From NCBI GenBank assembly GCA_002428935.1, contig DIYG01000063.1, positions 1-30,088 of the forward strand: 30,088 nucleotides of DNA, read 5' to 3'. The notes below the pieces were generated by a model. The model searched no databases and was not told the origin of the DNA. It was given only the letters and a program-made list of their open reading frames with translations. This document shows, in pieces, positions 7,637-15,386 of the stretch. The DNA comes from Halieaceae bacterium UBA6060. GTDB lineage: Bacteria; Pseudomonadota; Gammaproteobacteria; Pseudomonadales; Halieaceae. Position 1 is the first letter of the stretch; each line of letters begins with the position of its first letter. The translations under genes and the position numbers were made by a program.

Positions 7637-8959
7637 ATGAACGCTTCTTCCGACACACCAGGCAATGCCCGTTGGGCTGACCGCGCTGCAGCGGTAATGC
7701 CTGGGCTCAATAGTAACTACGCCAGTTTCCGTCTCCCCCAACAGCCGCCGGGAATCGTCATCGATCGCAGCGAAGGACTACGTCTCATCGACGTAGAGGG
7801 CAATGACTACATCGATTTTGTTTGCGGTATGGGCCCGGCCATCTGGGGTAACGGCAACCGGGAATACCTCGGGGCCATCCACGAGCAGATAGATCGATTG
7901 ATGTCCTGCGGCTCCGCCGTTGCCCATGTCACCAACGAGATCGAACTGGCGGAGAAGCTCACCAAGATAGTTCCCTGCGCCGAGCAGGTGCGGTTCTGCA
8001 TCAGCGGTTCAGAAGCAGACCAGTTGGTGTGTCGCCTTGCCCGCGGACATTCTGGGAAGCGCTACGTACTGCGCTTCGAAGGACACTACCACGGTTGGTT
8101 AGATCCAGTGTTTTCGGGCCAGGTTCGCCAGGACAAATCAGTGCCGCCCACCGCCGAACCCTCCCCGGCGGACTCCGCCGGTATTCCCGCGAGCAGCTAC
8201 GGCGAAACACTACTTATCAAATGGAATGACGAACAGCAGCTACGAGAAACCCTTGAGGCCTACGGCGACGATATCGCTCTGGTTTTAATGGAAGCCATCA
8301 TGTGCAACAGCGCCTGTTGCCCACCCAAGGACGGGTATTTAAAGACCGTACGGGAACTGTGCGATGAGCATGGAATTCTGCTTTGCTTCGATGAGGTCAT
8401 CACGGGCTTTCGCACGGGTCTGGGTGGAGCGCAGGCGCTGTACGGTGTCACCCCGGATCTCGCCGTGTTTGCCAAGGCCCTCTCGGGGGGACTCCCTCTG
8501 GCCTGCGTGGCGGGGAAACGGGAGGTGATGCAGGAACTGGCCACCAATCGCGTCTTAGCTGTGGGTACCTTCAACAGCTTTCCCCTGGCCATCGCCGCAG
8601 CGCAGCAAAACATCGCCATGCTCGAGCGCGACCATGGAGCGTATTACCAGCGAGTTGACCAAATTCAAGCCCGCCTCATGGACGGTATTCAAGCTGCTGC
8701 AAGACGGCACGAGCAGGAGGTTTTGCTCCAGGGGCCGAGAGGTTTTTTCTATATGGATTTCACGGCCAGGGATGTGATCTACACCCCTGACGATTTGCAG
8801 GACTCGGATCTCGACAAACGCCTGCGTTTTCGTAGCCTACTCCACGAAGCTGGCGTACTCATCGGCGGCAACAGCCGCTTTACCGTCTCGGGGGAGCTAA
8901 CCGATGAGGATATCGACGACGCCTTGGTCCGCATTGATGCGGCGATGGCTCAACTCTAA
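7637..8959 (+). CDS. Class III PLP aminotransferase, glutamate-1-semialdehyde aminomutase / beta-amino acid transaminase type
   Basis: From the ATG at 7637 the protein has 440 residues. It shows RAAAVMPG near the start, the PLP-phosphate loop SGSEAD (123-128), YHGW (151-154), the PLP-ring aspartate in FDEVITGFR (Asp252) and the Schiff-base lysine in FAKALSGGLPL (Lys280). This is the layout of GSA aminomutase and of its relatives that act on beta-amino acids (beta-phenylalanine transaminase). Being in a GntR-controlled catabolic cluster, away from heme genes, argues against a housekeeping HemL role. MEAIMCNSACC replaces the usual 'EP' after the beta strand, a divergence worth noting. The frame is open back to a GTG at 7601, but family proteins start about where 7637 does, and GAGG lies at 7622. 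The substrate is inferred only by class. Confidence 0.87.
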   Translation: MNASSDTPGNARWADRAAAVMPGLNSNYASFRLPQQPPGIVIDRSEGLRLIDVEGNDYIDFVCGMGPAIWGNGNREYLGAIHEQIDRLMSCGSAVAHVTNEIELAEKLTKIVPCAEQVRFCISGSEADQLVCRLARGHSGKRYVLRFEGHYHGWLDPVFSGQVRQDKSVPPTAEPSPADSAGIPASSYGETLLIKWNDEQQLRETLEAYGDDIALVLMEAIMCNSACCPPKDGYLKTVRELCDEHGILLCFDEVITGFRTGLGGAQALYGVTPDLAVFAKALSGGLPLACVAGKREVMQELATNRVLAVGTFNSFPLAIAAAQQNIAMLERDHGAYYQRVDQIQARLMDGIQAAARRHEQEVLLQGPRGFFYMDFTARDVIYTPDDLQDSDLDKRLRFRSLLHEAGVLIGGNSRFTVSGELTDEDIDDALVRIDAAMAQL

Positions 8960-8996
8960 GCTCGGCTATTAGCCCAGATCAAGAAAAGGACCAGGT

Positions 8997-10151
8997 TTAC
9001 CGACCTGACAAGTAGCGCTCCGCCAGCTCCACCCAAAGCCCAACCCCTATCGGTAGTGCCGCGTCATCAAACTGATAGGTCGGCGAATGGAGCGGACCGG
9101 ATTCCATGCCGTTACCGATCACGAAAAAGCATCCTGGTCTTTGCTGCAAGAAGAACGAAAAATCCTCGGAGCCCATCAAGGGATCAAAATCCTCCCGCAA
9201 AACGAGATCACGACCCGCGTTGCGCACCACGGTTTTTATCAGCTCCGACTCTTGGGGCGTGTTGATGACCGGCGGGTAACACTCAGTCAGTTCGCAGGTC
9301 GTTTGGACTCCGAAGCTAGCCTCCAATCCTTTCACCACGCTTCCTATGCGCCGTTGCATCAATAACTGCACTTCAGGATCTAGGCTCCGGCAGGACCCAG
9401 TGATTCGCGCCTCATCGGGTATCACATTGAAGGTGCTGCCGGCGTTCACGGAGCAGACCGAAAGGACCGCGGACGCCAGTGGAGGCACATCACGAGACAC
9501 AATGGTATTGAGGCTGAGAACCGCGCTGGCGGCGGCGGGAATTGGATCCAAGGCTTTCTCCGGCATGGCTCCATGGCCACCACGCCCCTTGATCTGGATC
9601 TCGAAGGTGTCGAAGGACGCAGATACAACACCGGCCTTCACCCACACTTCCTCCACGGGGATTCCCGGCAGATTGTGAAGCCCAAATACCGCGTCGACTG
9701 GATGCTGATGAAAGAGCCCATCGTCCAGCATGCGCTTTGCACCGCCCTCGTTCTCTTCCGCGGGCTGGAAGATGAAAACTATTTTTCCTCGTAGATCGTT
9801 TCTTTCGGCCAGGAGCTTTGCGGCACCCAAGGCCATGGTGGTATGACCGTCGTGACCGCAAGCGTGCATCACACCATCCACCCTGGAAGCGTAGGGAAGG
9901 TCCGTTTTTTCCCTTAGAGGCAAGGCGTCCATATCCGCGCGAATACCGATCGTTGGTCCTTCACCAAAATCCAGTATTCCCACTACCCCGGTTTCCGCGA
10001 GGCCGGTGTGCACCTCACAACCGAACTCTCGTAGACGATCAGTAACAAAGGCGCTGGTGCGGTGTTCTTGGTAGGCGAGTTCCGGATAGGCGTGCAAGTG
10101 ATGACGCCACTCGATGAACGCTTTGTCGGCAGCTTTGATTAGCTTGTTCAT
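8997..10151 (-). CDS. M20-family amidohydrolase (hippurate hydrolase / N-acyl amino acid hydrolase type)
   Basis: The 384-residue protein is an M20D amidohydrolase. The metal-binding HACGHDGH covers residues 96-103 (Cys98, His100), PAEENEGG at 130-137 carries the catalytic and metal acids, His159 lies in GLHNLPG, and the dimerisation-domain motif GRGGHGAMPE is present. The C-terminal motifs MGSEDFSFF and LHSPTYQFDD are intact. These cytosolic zinc or manganese enzymes split N-acyl or N-aroyl amino acids. The start at 10151 follows an AGGG site and is 8 bp after the alpha/beta hydrolase stop; a longer ORF to 10187 would overlap that gene and has no better site. It is the last gene of the TonB2 operon and meets the class III aminotransferase gene tail to tail. 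Confidence 0.9.
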   Translation of the reverse strand: MNKLIKAADKAFIEWRHHLHAYPELAYQEHRTSAFVTDRLREFGCEVHTGLAETGVVGILDFGEGPTIGIRADMDALPLREKTDLPYASRVDGVMHACGHDGHTTMALGAAKLLAERNDLRGKIVFIFQPAEENEGGAKRMLDDGLFHQHPVDAVFGLHNLPGIPVEEVWVKAGVVSASFDTFEIQIKGRGGHGAMPEKALDPIPAAASAVLSLNTIVSRDVPPLASAVLSVCSVNAGSTFNVIPDEARITGSCRSLDPEVQLLMQRRIGSVVKGLEASFGVQTTCELTECYPPVINTPQESELIKTVVRNAGRDLVLREDFDPLMGSEDFSFFLQQRPGCFFVIGNGMESGPLHSPTYQFDDAALPIGVGLWVELAERYLSGR

Positions 10152-10158
10152 AAAAGCC

Positions 10159-11031
10159 CTAGGGGTTCGAGAAAACCGTTTTGGCAAAGGCCTCTACGGT
10201 GTCATTAAAGACATTGGGGGCTTCAAGAAATGGTGCATGCCCCACGTCCGGCAGCATCACCACGGACTGCGTCCAGAAATGCTCCGCGGTTAAAGTGGCC
10301 AGATAACCCTCTGACACAAACGCGTCTTCTTTGCCATGCAAGATGCAGATGGGCCGCTCCCAACCGCGCACCACCGTTCGCTGATGACAACCCTCCTCGC
10401 CCTTGGACCAATGGGTGCCAACGTGACTCGGGCAACGTCCGTCGGCGCGACGGGCCAGATCGAGAAAGGCCGGGGGTATTGGATCCAGGCTTCCGTACAA
10501 GCCTTTCGTGTACACGGCGAGGTCCGCCGCAGTTCGCTCTTCCTTTAGGGTAACCGCCATCGCATCGCTAGCCACAAACGCACGCTCAAAATCCACCATA
10601 CCTGGTCCCATGGGGGGAGTTCCAAACAGCATTAGTCCACCCATATCGAAGCCACGCCCGGCCATTTCGATGGCGATATGTCCCCCTAAGGACCATCCCG
10701 CGATGAGCGGCCGCGAGATTCCCAGAACCTTGAGAAGCCGGTGCAGCCGCAAGGCGAGGGCCGGAAAATTGTAATCGCGCTCCGGGTTTGGTGAATCCGC
10801 CGATCCTCCATGGCCAGGGAGATCGATGGCCAGAAGGTCGTAGCCGGCGTCCTGAAGCCCGGCAAACTGGTGGTAGAAGACCTCTTTGCCAGCGGAGTTA
10901 CCGTGCAGAAACACAATCGTGTTCTGACCACCCTGGTATCGCCAGTATTCGATGGACAGCCCGTCGATGTCCTCACTATCGACGCTTCCAGTACCTCGCA
11001 GCGCGGCGAGCTCACCCTGGATGAGAGCCAT
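10159..11031 (-). CDS. Alpha/beta-fold hydrolase
   Basis: From the ATG at 11031 the protein has 290 residues with a complete catalytic set. The oxyanion motif FLHGNS is at 41-46, the nucleophile elbow GWSLGG has Ser114, the acid is Asp236 in HGKEDAF, and the base is His265 in PDVGHAPFLEAP. It belongs to the broad esterase / C-C hydrolase / lactonase group; the substrate is not evident. It has no signal peptide, so it is cytosolic. The frame opens at a GTG (11070) directly after the TonB receptor stop codon, but the internal ATG gives a more usual N-terminus. The Shine-Dalgarno is weak for both, so coupling to the upstream gene is likely. The M20 gene follows after 7 bp, and the pair would act in turn on the imported compound. 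Confidence 0.88.
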   Translation of the reverse strand: MALIQGELAALRGTGSVDSEDIDGLSIEYWRYQGGQNTIVFLHGNSAGKEVFYHQFAGLQDAGYDLLAIDLPGHGGSADSPNPERDYNFPALALRLHRLLKVLGISRPLIAGWSLGGHIAIEMAGRGFDMGGLMLFGTPPMGPGMVDFERAFVASDAMAVTLKEERTAADLAVYTKGLYGSLDPIPPAFLDLARRADGRCPSHVGTHWSKGEEGCHQRTVVRGWERPICILHGKEDAFVSEGYLATLTAEHFWTQSVVMLPDVGHAPFLEAPNVFNDTVEAFAKTVFSNP

Positions 11032-11070
11032 GTTTCCCGGTGACTCCGGCGGACGCTCTACCACGATCAC

Positions 11071-13269
11071 TCAGTACTTGAGTCGCAACGTAAGACCGTA
11101 GGTCCTCGGTGGACCAAAGGCCTGGGTAGTGTTTACAAGGATTGCGCTGCGGTCATCGGCGAAGTTCACGTAGGTTTCATCGGTAAGGTTCTTTGCCCAG
11201 GCGACCGCTTCCCACCTGGGCGTTACCAACCCGGCGCGAAGATTGACCAATGTTCGATCATCACCGCTGAGGCGCGTCTCATTTTGCGGCTCAAAGAACA
11301 CTTCGCTGCGGTAGTTCACGTCCAGGGCAAGAACCAGATCGCCCAGGGTGTCGTTCACGGGATAGGTGAAGCTACCGCCCAGAGAGGCGCTGTATTCGGG
11401 CGCCAAATTTAGAAAGTTGCCCTCACAGTTGACCTGGGGAGTGGTTTCGATAGCGCCCCCGGCGGGGCAGCCCTCGAAGTCTCCATAGGTCGCATCGAGG
11501 TAGCCAAAGCTGCCGTAGATGTCGAGGTACTGCCCCACGGCGGCGGCAATATCAAGTTCCAGCCCAGCGATATCGGCCTGGGCTGCGTTTTCCAGGGACA
11601 CGGCGGCGCTGGTGATCGTCGACACCTGAAGGTCTTCGTAGTCGGTATAGAAAGCGGCGGCATTGAGTCGCAGACGGCCATCCAGGGCCTCCAACTTGTA
11701 ACCCACCTCAAAGGACGTGGCGAATTCAGGATCGACTTCCTGGTTGGCATCGGCGGAAATGATATCCGTGTTGAAGCCGGCACTTTTAAAACCCTCAGAA
11801 AATCGCACATAAGCCATGGAGCCATCATCCAGCTCATAGGACAGGGACACCGTAGGCGAGAAGTCATCGTCAGTGCGGCTGATGTCGAAGGCCACGCTAC
11901 CGAAAATCCCGGTGCCGTCGATCTGCACGTGTCGGGCGTCTTTATCTTCCGACAGATAGCGGCCCCCCAACTCCAGGGTTAAACGTTCGGACAGGGCGTA
12001 ATCGAGGTTGAAAAACAGCGCGTAGCTCTCCGTATCCACGCTACTGACCAGATCCAATGGTGGCTCAACACCGGGAGCACCCGTGAGGAAATCACCAAGC
12101 GCAAAGTTAGAGACATTCCCCGCCTCCTGGGAAAAATAGTAGGCGCCTACGGTGTAGCGAAGCTTGTCCCCCAGCGGGGCCGTATAGCGCGTTTCCAGAG
12201 AGTAGAAGTCCGTGTCGCTAGAGAAGAAATCAACAAAGAAACGCACGGGGAACTTGTCATCATCCAGGCCCGCATCAAAGGAAGTCTCTCTATAGCCAAA
12301 CAGCGTAGTCCACAGGCCTTCGCCGATCTCGATATTACTTGTTGCCGAAAGACCAAAGATGTCTCGGTCGAGGAAATTAGGTTGATCCGCATCCACGGAA
12401 AAGGGCTCATCTAAGGTCGCCACGGTTTCCGGAGAAAAAATGAGATCAACGGGTAGGCCGATCTCAGACACTTCAAAAAATGCCGCGTTGCTTCGCTCCT
12501 CAAGAAAATCGGCGCTCAGAATAAACTCCGCTCGATCCGTGGGCGTGAAACGAAGCTTGGCACGAGCGCTGCTCAGATCAGCGTCATCCAGATCGTCGCC
12601 TCCAGGAAAGATGTTCTCGACGTAGCCATCCCGTTGCGTAACTCCACCGGAGATGGATCCGTAGAGCTTGCTCTCGACCAGCGGACCGGATACGGCGCCC
12701 CGAAGCCGCAGCAGATTGTAGTTACCCACCTGGGCTTCGAGCTTCGCGCGGAACTCTTCATCGGGCGTCTGCGTAACAATATTGATTGCACCACCAATGG
12801 TGTTCTTGCCGAACACCGCGCCCTGGGGGCCCTTTAGTACTTCCACTCGTTCTATATCGATGAGGTCCTGGTTAAAGCTTTCCGGTCGACCAGCATAGAC
12901 GCCGTCGAGATAAAAACCGACACCCGTTTCCAGTCCCACGAAGCGCACCAGGGTTGATATGCCGCGAATGCTGATGAGCCCTTGCAAGCCTCCAGCGATG
13001 CCGCCGGACTGGCTGGCGTTGGAAATGGATGGAAGGACTTCGTCAAACTGATCGATACCGCGGCTTTCCAGTTGATCTCCCGATAAAGCGGCGATGGCAA
13101 TCGGCACATCTTGCACGCTTTCTTCACGCTTTCGCGCGGTCACCGTGACTTCTTCAAGGACCCGCGGCTCAGCGTTCACCGATTGCTGCCCGTTGGCCCC
13201 GTTTGATGAAACCCCTACGGCCATGGCCAGCGCCAGGAACAACGGCTTTTGCTCGATGCGATGGTTCAA
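11071..13269 (-). CDS. TonB-dependent outer-membrane receptor (2), TTG start
   Basis: The 732-residue receptor has a signal peptide (LFLALAMAVGVSSNGANG, residues ~10-27), then LEEVTVTARKREESVQDVPIAIAALS, the plug motif LKGPQGAVFGKNTIGGAIN, and a beta-barrel ending YGLTLRLKY. The start codon is TTG: a strong GGAGGAG (13276-13282 on this strand) lies 6 bp before it and no upstream ATG fits. The two genes downstream, an alpha/beta hydrolase and an M20 amidohydrolase, are only a few bases away, so receptor and hydrolases form one operon. Divergent to it is an AraC-type gene. The ligand is likely an ester- or amide-bearing organic molecule, inferred from these neighbours. Confidence 0.92.
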   Translation of the reverse strand: MNHRIEQKPLFLALAMAVGVSSNGANGQQSVNAEPRVLEEVTVTARKREESVQDVPIAIAALSGDQLESRGIDQFDEVLPSISNASQSGGIAGGLQGLISIRGISTLVRFVGLETGVGFYLDGVYAGRPESFNQDLIDIERVEVLKGPQGAVFGKNTIGGAINIVTQTPDEEFRAKLEAQVGNYNLLRLRGAVSGPLVESKLYGSISGGVTQRDGYVENIFPGGDDLDDADLSSARAKLRFTPTDRAEFILSADFLEERSNAAFFEVSEIGLPVDLIFSPETVATLDEPFSVDADQPNFLDRDIFGLSATSNIEIGEGLWTTLFGYRETSFDAGLDDDKFPVRFFVDFFSSDTDFYSLETRYTAPLGDKLRYTVGAYYFSQEAGNVSNFALGDFLTGAPGVEPPLDLVSSVDTESYALFFNLDYALSERLTLELGGRYLSEDKDARHVQIDGTGIFGSVAFDISRTDDDFSPTVSLSYELDDGSMAYVRFSEGFKSAGFNTDIISADANQEVDPEFATSFEVGYKLEALDGRLRLNAAAFYTDYEDLQVSTITSAAVSLENAAQADIAGLELDIAAAVGQYLDIYGSFGYLDATYGDFEGCPAGGAIETTPQVNCEGNFLNLAPEYSASLGGSFTYPVNDTLGDLVLALDVNYRSEVFFEPQNETRLSGDDRTLVNLRAGLVTPRWEAVAWAKNLTDETYVNFADDRSAILVNTTQAFGPPRTYGLTLRLKY

Positions 13270-13275
13270 CGATTT

Positions 13276-13282
13276 CTCCTCC
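13276..13282 (-). promoter_or_regulatory. Strong Shine-Dalgarno site that fixes a TTG start
   Basis: GGAGGAG on the minus strand is followed after 6 bases by TTG (13269-13267), the first codon of TonB receptor 2. The next in-frame ATG is about 16 codons inside the signal peptide and would remove its charged N-terminal region, so the TTG start is preferred. Confidence 0.7.
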
Positions 13283-13420
13283 AGATTCTTAAGATTTTTC
13301 TAATCTCATGCTGAAACCAAGTGAGGGCCGTCGTCTTGTGAAGATCGCAGCGCTTTTTTGCTCTATCGCATTTTTCTTGGTGTACGTTAGGATCGGCGTT
13401 GTCACCATGACCTTGGGTCC

Positions 13421-14485
13421 ATGGAGCTGGAAACCTTGAGCAAACGGAATCTCCCATCCACCCCACCACCAATGCCCGATGAGGTATTCACCTGGGAAAA
13501 CTTCTCCAGCTACATCGCTGGTTTCTTCGGCCTCGACGAGGATGAGTTCTTCCATCTGGAGTCTTCCATTGGGTCCCACTGCCGCATAAACCTGGAGAGC
13601 GATCTCTTTAGCGGCAGCTACGCCTTCTACGAGTTTCGCGACGATCTTCGTATGCTCGTTATCGATGGTCAGTTTGGGCATCCCGTGGAAATGCGGATTA
13701 CCGACGGCGACTGGATACGGTTCAACTTCGCTCTGTCTATCACGCTGGATATGGGGGTTGTCGGCGCTAATGCGGTGAACCTAGAATCCCCCTCCTGGCG
13801 CATCGTAGACCATCCGCCCGGTACCGTTGTGGTAGAAACGCCACCGGCCGGTGCCGAGGAGCGTTGGGTAACGGTTATCTGCAAGAACGCCTTGATCGAA
13901 CGAATCACCGGCCGATCGAAGGATGACTTACCCGAATTTCTTCGCACGGTAACCGCAGAGCAACATCAAAGCTCGGTGTATCGCGATTTCCATATCCGCT
14001 CACGCTTACTGGCGATCACCTCGGACATTATCACCACGCCGGTGGAATCCCCCATCTATATTCCCTACATGGAGGCGAGAGCCACGGAGCTTCTCTGCCT
14101 GGCCCTGGATGAGCTCCTTGACCCCATCTCCCTTTCTTCGGCTCCCACCGTGGAAGACCCGGTAGAGAGAGGGAAGCTGGAAGCCGCCCACGCCTATATC
14201 CGCGACAACTACCGAAGTTCACCCACCATCGTAGAAATCGCCCGGCACGCGGGTTTAAACCGAAACAGCCTCTACTACGGGTTCAAACGCCGGTGGGGGG
14301 TGAACGTATCGGAATTTCTGCAGAGCTTGAAACTCGAGGAGGCGCACCGCTTACTCCTCCAGTCTCCGCACAGCGTCAACGAGATCGCTGAAATGGTCGG
14401 CTTCAAGCACCAGAGTAACCTCACAACCGCATTCAGAAAAAAGTACGGCCTGACGCCAAGTCGCCTGCGCCGTGAAACGCGCTGA
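13421..14485 (+). CDS. AraC/XylS-family transcription regulator
   Basis: The 354-residue protein has its DNA-binding domain in the last ~100 residues. It begins AHAYIRDNYRSSPTIVEIARHAGLN, with a first helix-turn-helix (VEIARHAGLNRNSLYYGFKR) and a second (VNEIAEMVGFKHQSNLTTAFRK), ending in the usual YGLTPSRLRR. The N-terminal ~250 residues are an effector/dimerisation region that I cannot assign to a known ligand. It is divergent from TonB receptor 2 with a 151-bp shared gap, so it most likely activates the TonB2-hydrolase-M20 operon. The ATG at 13421 has no clear Shine-Dalgarno; another in-frame ATG lies near codon 18. The gap holds a CGCWTTTTT direct repeat. Confidence 0.9.
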   Translation: MELETLSKRNLPSTPPPMPDEVFTWENFSSYIAGFFGLDEDEFFHLESSIGSHCRINLESDLFSGSYAFYEFRDDLRMLVIDGQFGHPVEMRITDGDWIRFNFALSITLDMGVVGANAVNLESPSWRIVDHPPGTVVVETPPAGAEERWVTVICKNALIERITGRSKDDLPEFLRTVTAEQHQSSVYRDFHIRSRLLAITSDIITTPVESPIYIPYMEARATELLCLALDELLDPISLSSAPTVEDPVERGKLEAAHAYIRDNYRSSPTIVEIARHAGLNRNSLYYGFKRRWGVNVSEFLQSLKLEEAHRLLLQSPHSVNEIAEMVGFKHQSNLTTAFRKKYGLTPSRLRRETR

Positions 14486-14681
14486 AGTGCTCATATTCGT
14501 CAGGGCCATTAGCGCGAAATCCTTCTGGTGATAGGCATGCAGGAAAACGCCCCGAGTGAAGAACCTCTGGACGACTTCGCAGCCTTAGGTGGATACAATA
14601 TGCGGCTACGACCCACCACCGACTGGGTATTCATTCACCATTCATCCAGCACCCGCTAACCCTCCGTTAACCAGCAAAACC

Positions 14682-15317
14682 ATGCCGAAGAAAAAAAACG
14701 CCGGTCTGTCGCGCCGAGAATCTGAAAAAACCACGGCCATTGAACAGGCACGAAAGCAGCAAATCCTCGAAGCGGCATCCGCGCTCTTTCGTAATCAGGG
14801 TTTTGCGAAGACCTCCCTCGATGACATCGCGCGCAGTGTTGGGGTGAGTCGCGGGATACTGTTCTACTACTTTGATGGGAAGCGAGAGATTGGCATCAAT
14901 ACCTTGCGGCTGGCCCTACGGGAGTACAGCGCGTTTGTCCGGGAACGGATGGAGGGGAAGCGCAAACCCAGCACCCGTCTACTGGCATTCATCGACGCCT
15001 GCCTGGATTATCAACAGTTCCACCCGGAGCTTTACCTGGATTATGTGGAACTCATCGCCTGCCTGGATCAGGACAGCGACCGCTATACCCTCACGGAACT
15101 GGTGAACAAGCGCACCCGACAACTGTTGATGCAGCTCATTCGGGATGGTCAAGCGGCCGGTGATATCGCCAGGGTTTCACCCCAGGGGCTTGCCGATGTG
15201 ATCCAGGCCTTTATCGACGGCACCATGGAAATGGCTGCTCTGGAACCCGGGGTCGTGGACTTCGCGGCGAGCAAGCGCTTGATTCGGCAGATGGTGAAGC
15301 ACGTAATCGACCCTTAA
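14682..15317 (+). CDS. TetR-family transcription regulator (1)
   Basis: From the ATG at 14682 the protein has 211 residues. After a lysine/arginine-rich lead (MPKKKN) comes the TetR DNA-binding domain, QQILEAASALFRNQGFAKTSLDDIARSVGVSRGILFYYFDGKREI, with the recognition helix in GVSRGILFYYF. The rest is the helical ligand-binding domain, whose subfamily I do not recognise. The frame is open back to a GTG at 14589, but that N-terminal piece looks unstructured and lacks a start site. It converges on the carboxyltransferase gene and, with the other TetR gene at 23380, brackets the acyl-CoA module. TetR proteins of this kind often sense acyl-CoAs, so control of that module is a fair guess. Confidence 0.88.
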   Translation: MPKKKNAGLSRRESEKTTAIEQARKQQILEAASALFRNQGFAKTSLDDIARSVGVSRGILFYYFDGKREIGINTLRLALREYSAFVRERMEGKRKPSTRLLAFIDACLDYQQFHPELYLDYVELIACLDQDSDRYTLTELVNKRTRQLLMQLIRDGQAAGDIARVSPQGLADVIQAFIDGTMEMAALEPGVVDFAASKRLIRQMVKHVIDP

Positions 15318-15386
15318 GGCCTGCGCGTTCTTCAAAAAAGCTGGTGTCCTGAGCATCGAGTATCTCCGGGGCACCCCACCGCTAGC

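Noticed and set aside
8992..9007. CAGGT/ACCTG hairpin at the M20 gene end as a terminator
   Set aside because: The stem is only 5 bp, it overlaps the stop codon, and the following T-run is broken.
14589..14681. GTG-started 31-residue N-terminal extension of TetR 1
   Set aside because: Proline-rich, not TetR-like, and no ribosome site; the ATG at 14682 begins just before the helix-turn-helix domain as is usual.
15341..15380. GGTGTCC/GGGCACC stem between the converging TetR 1 and carboxyltransferase genes
   Set aside because: The loop is long, it has a wobble pair and no T-run on either strand.
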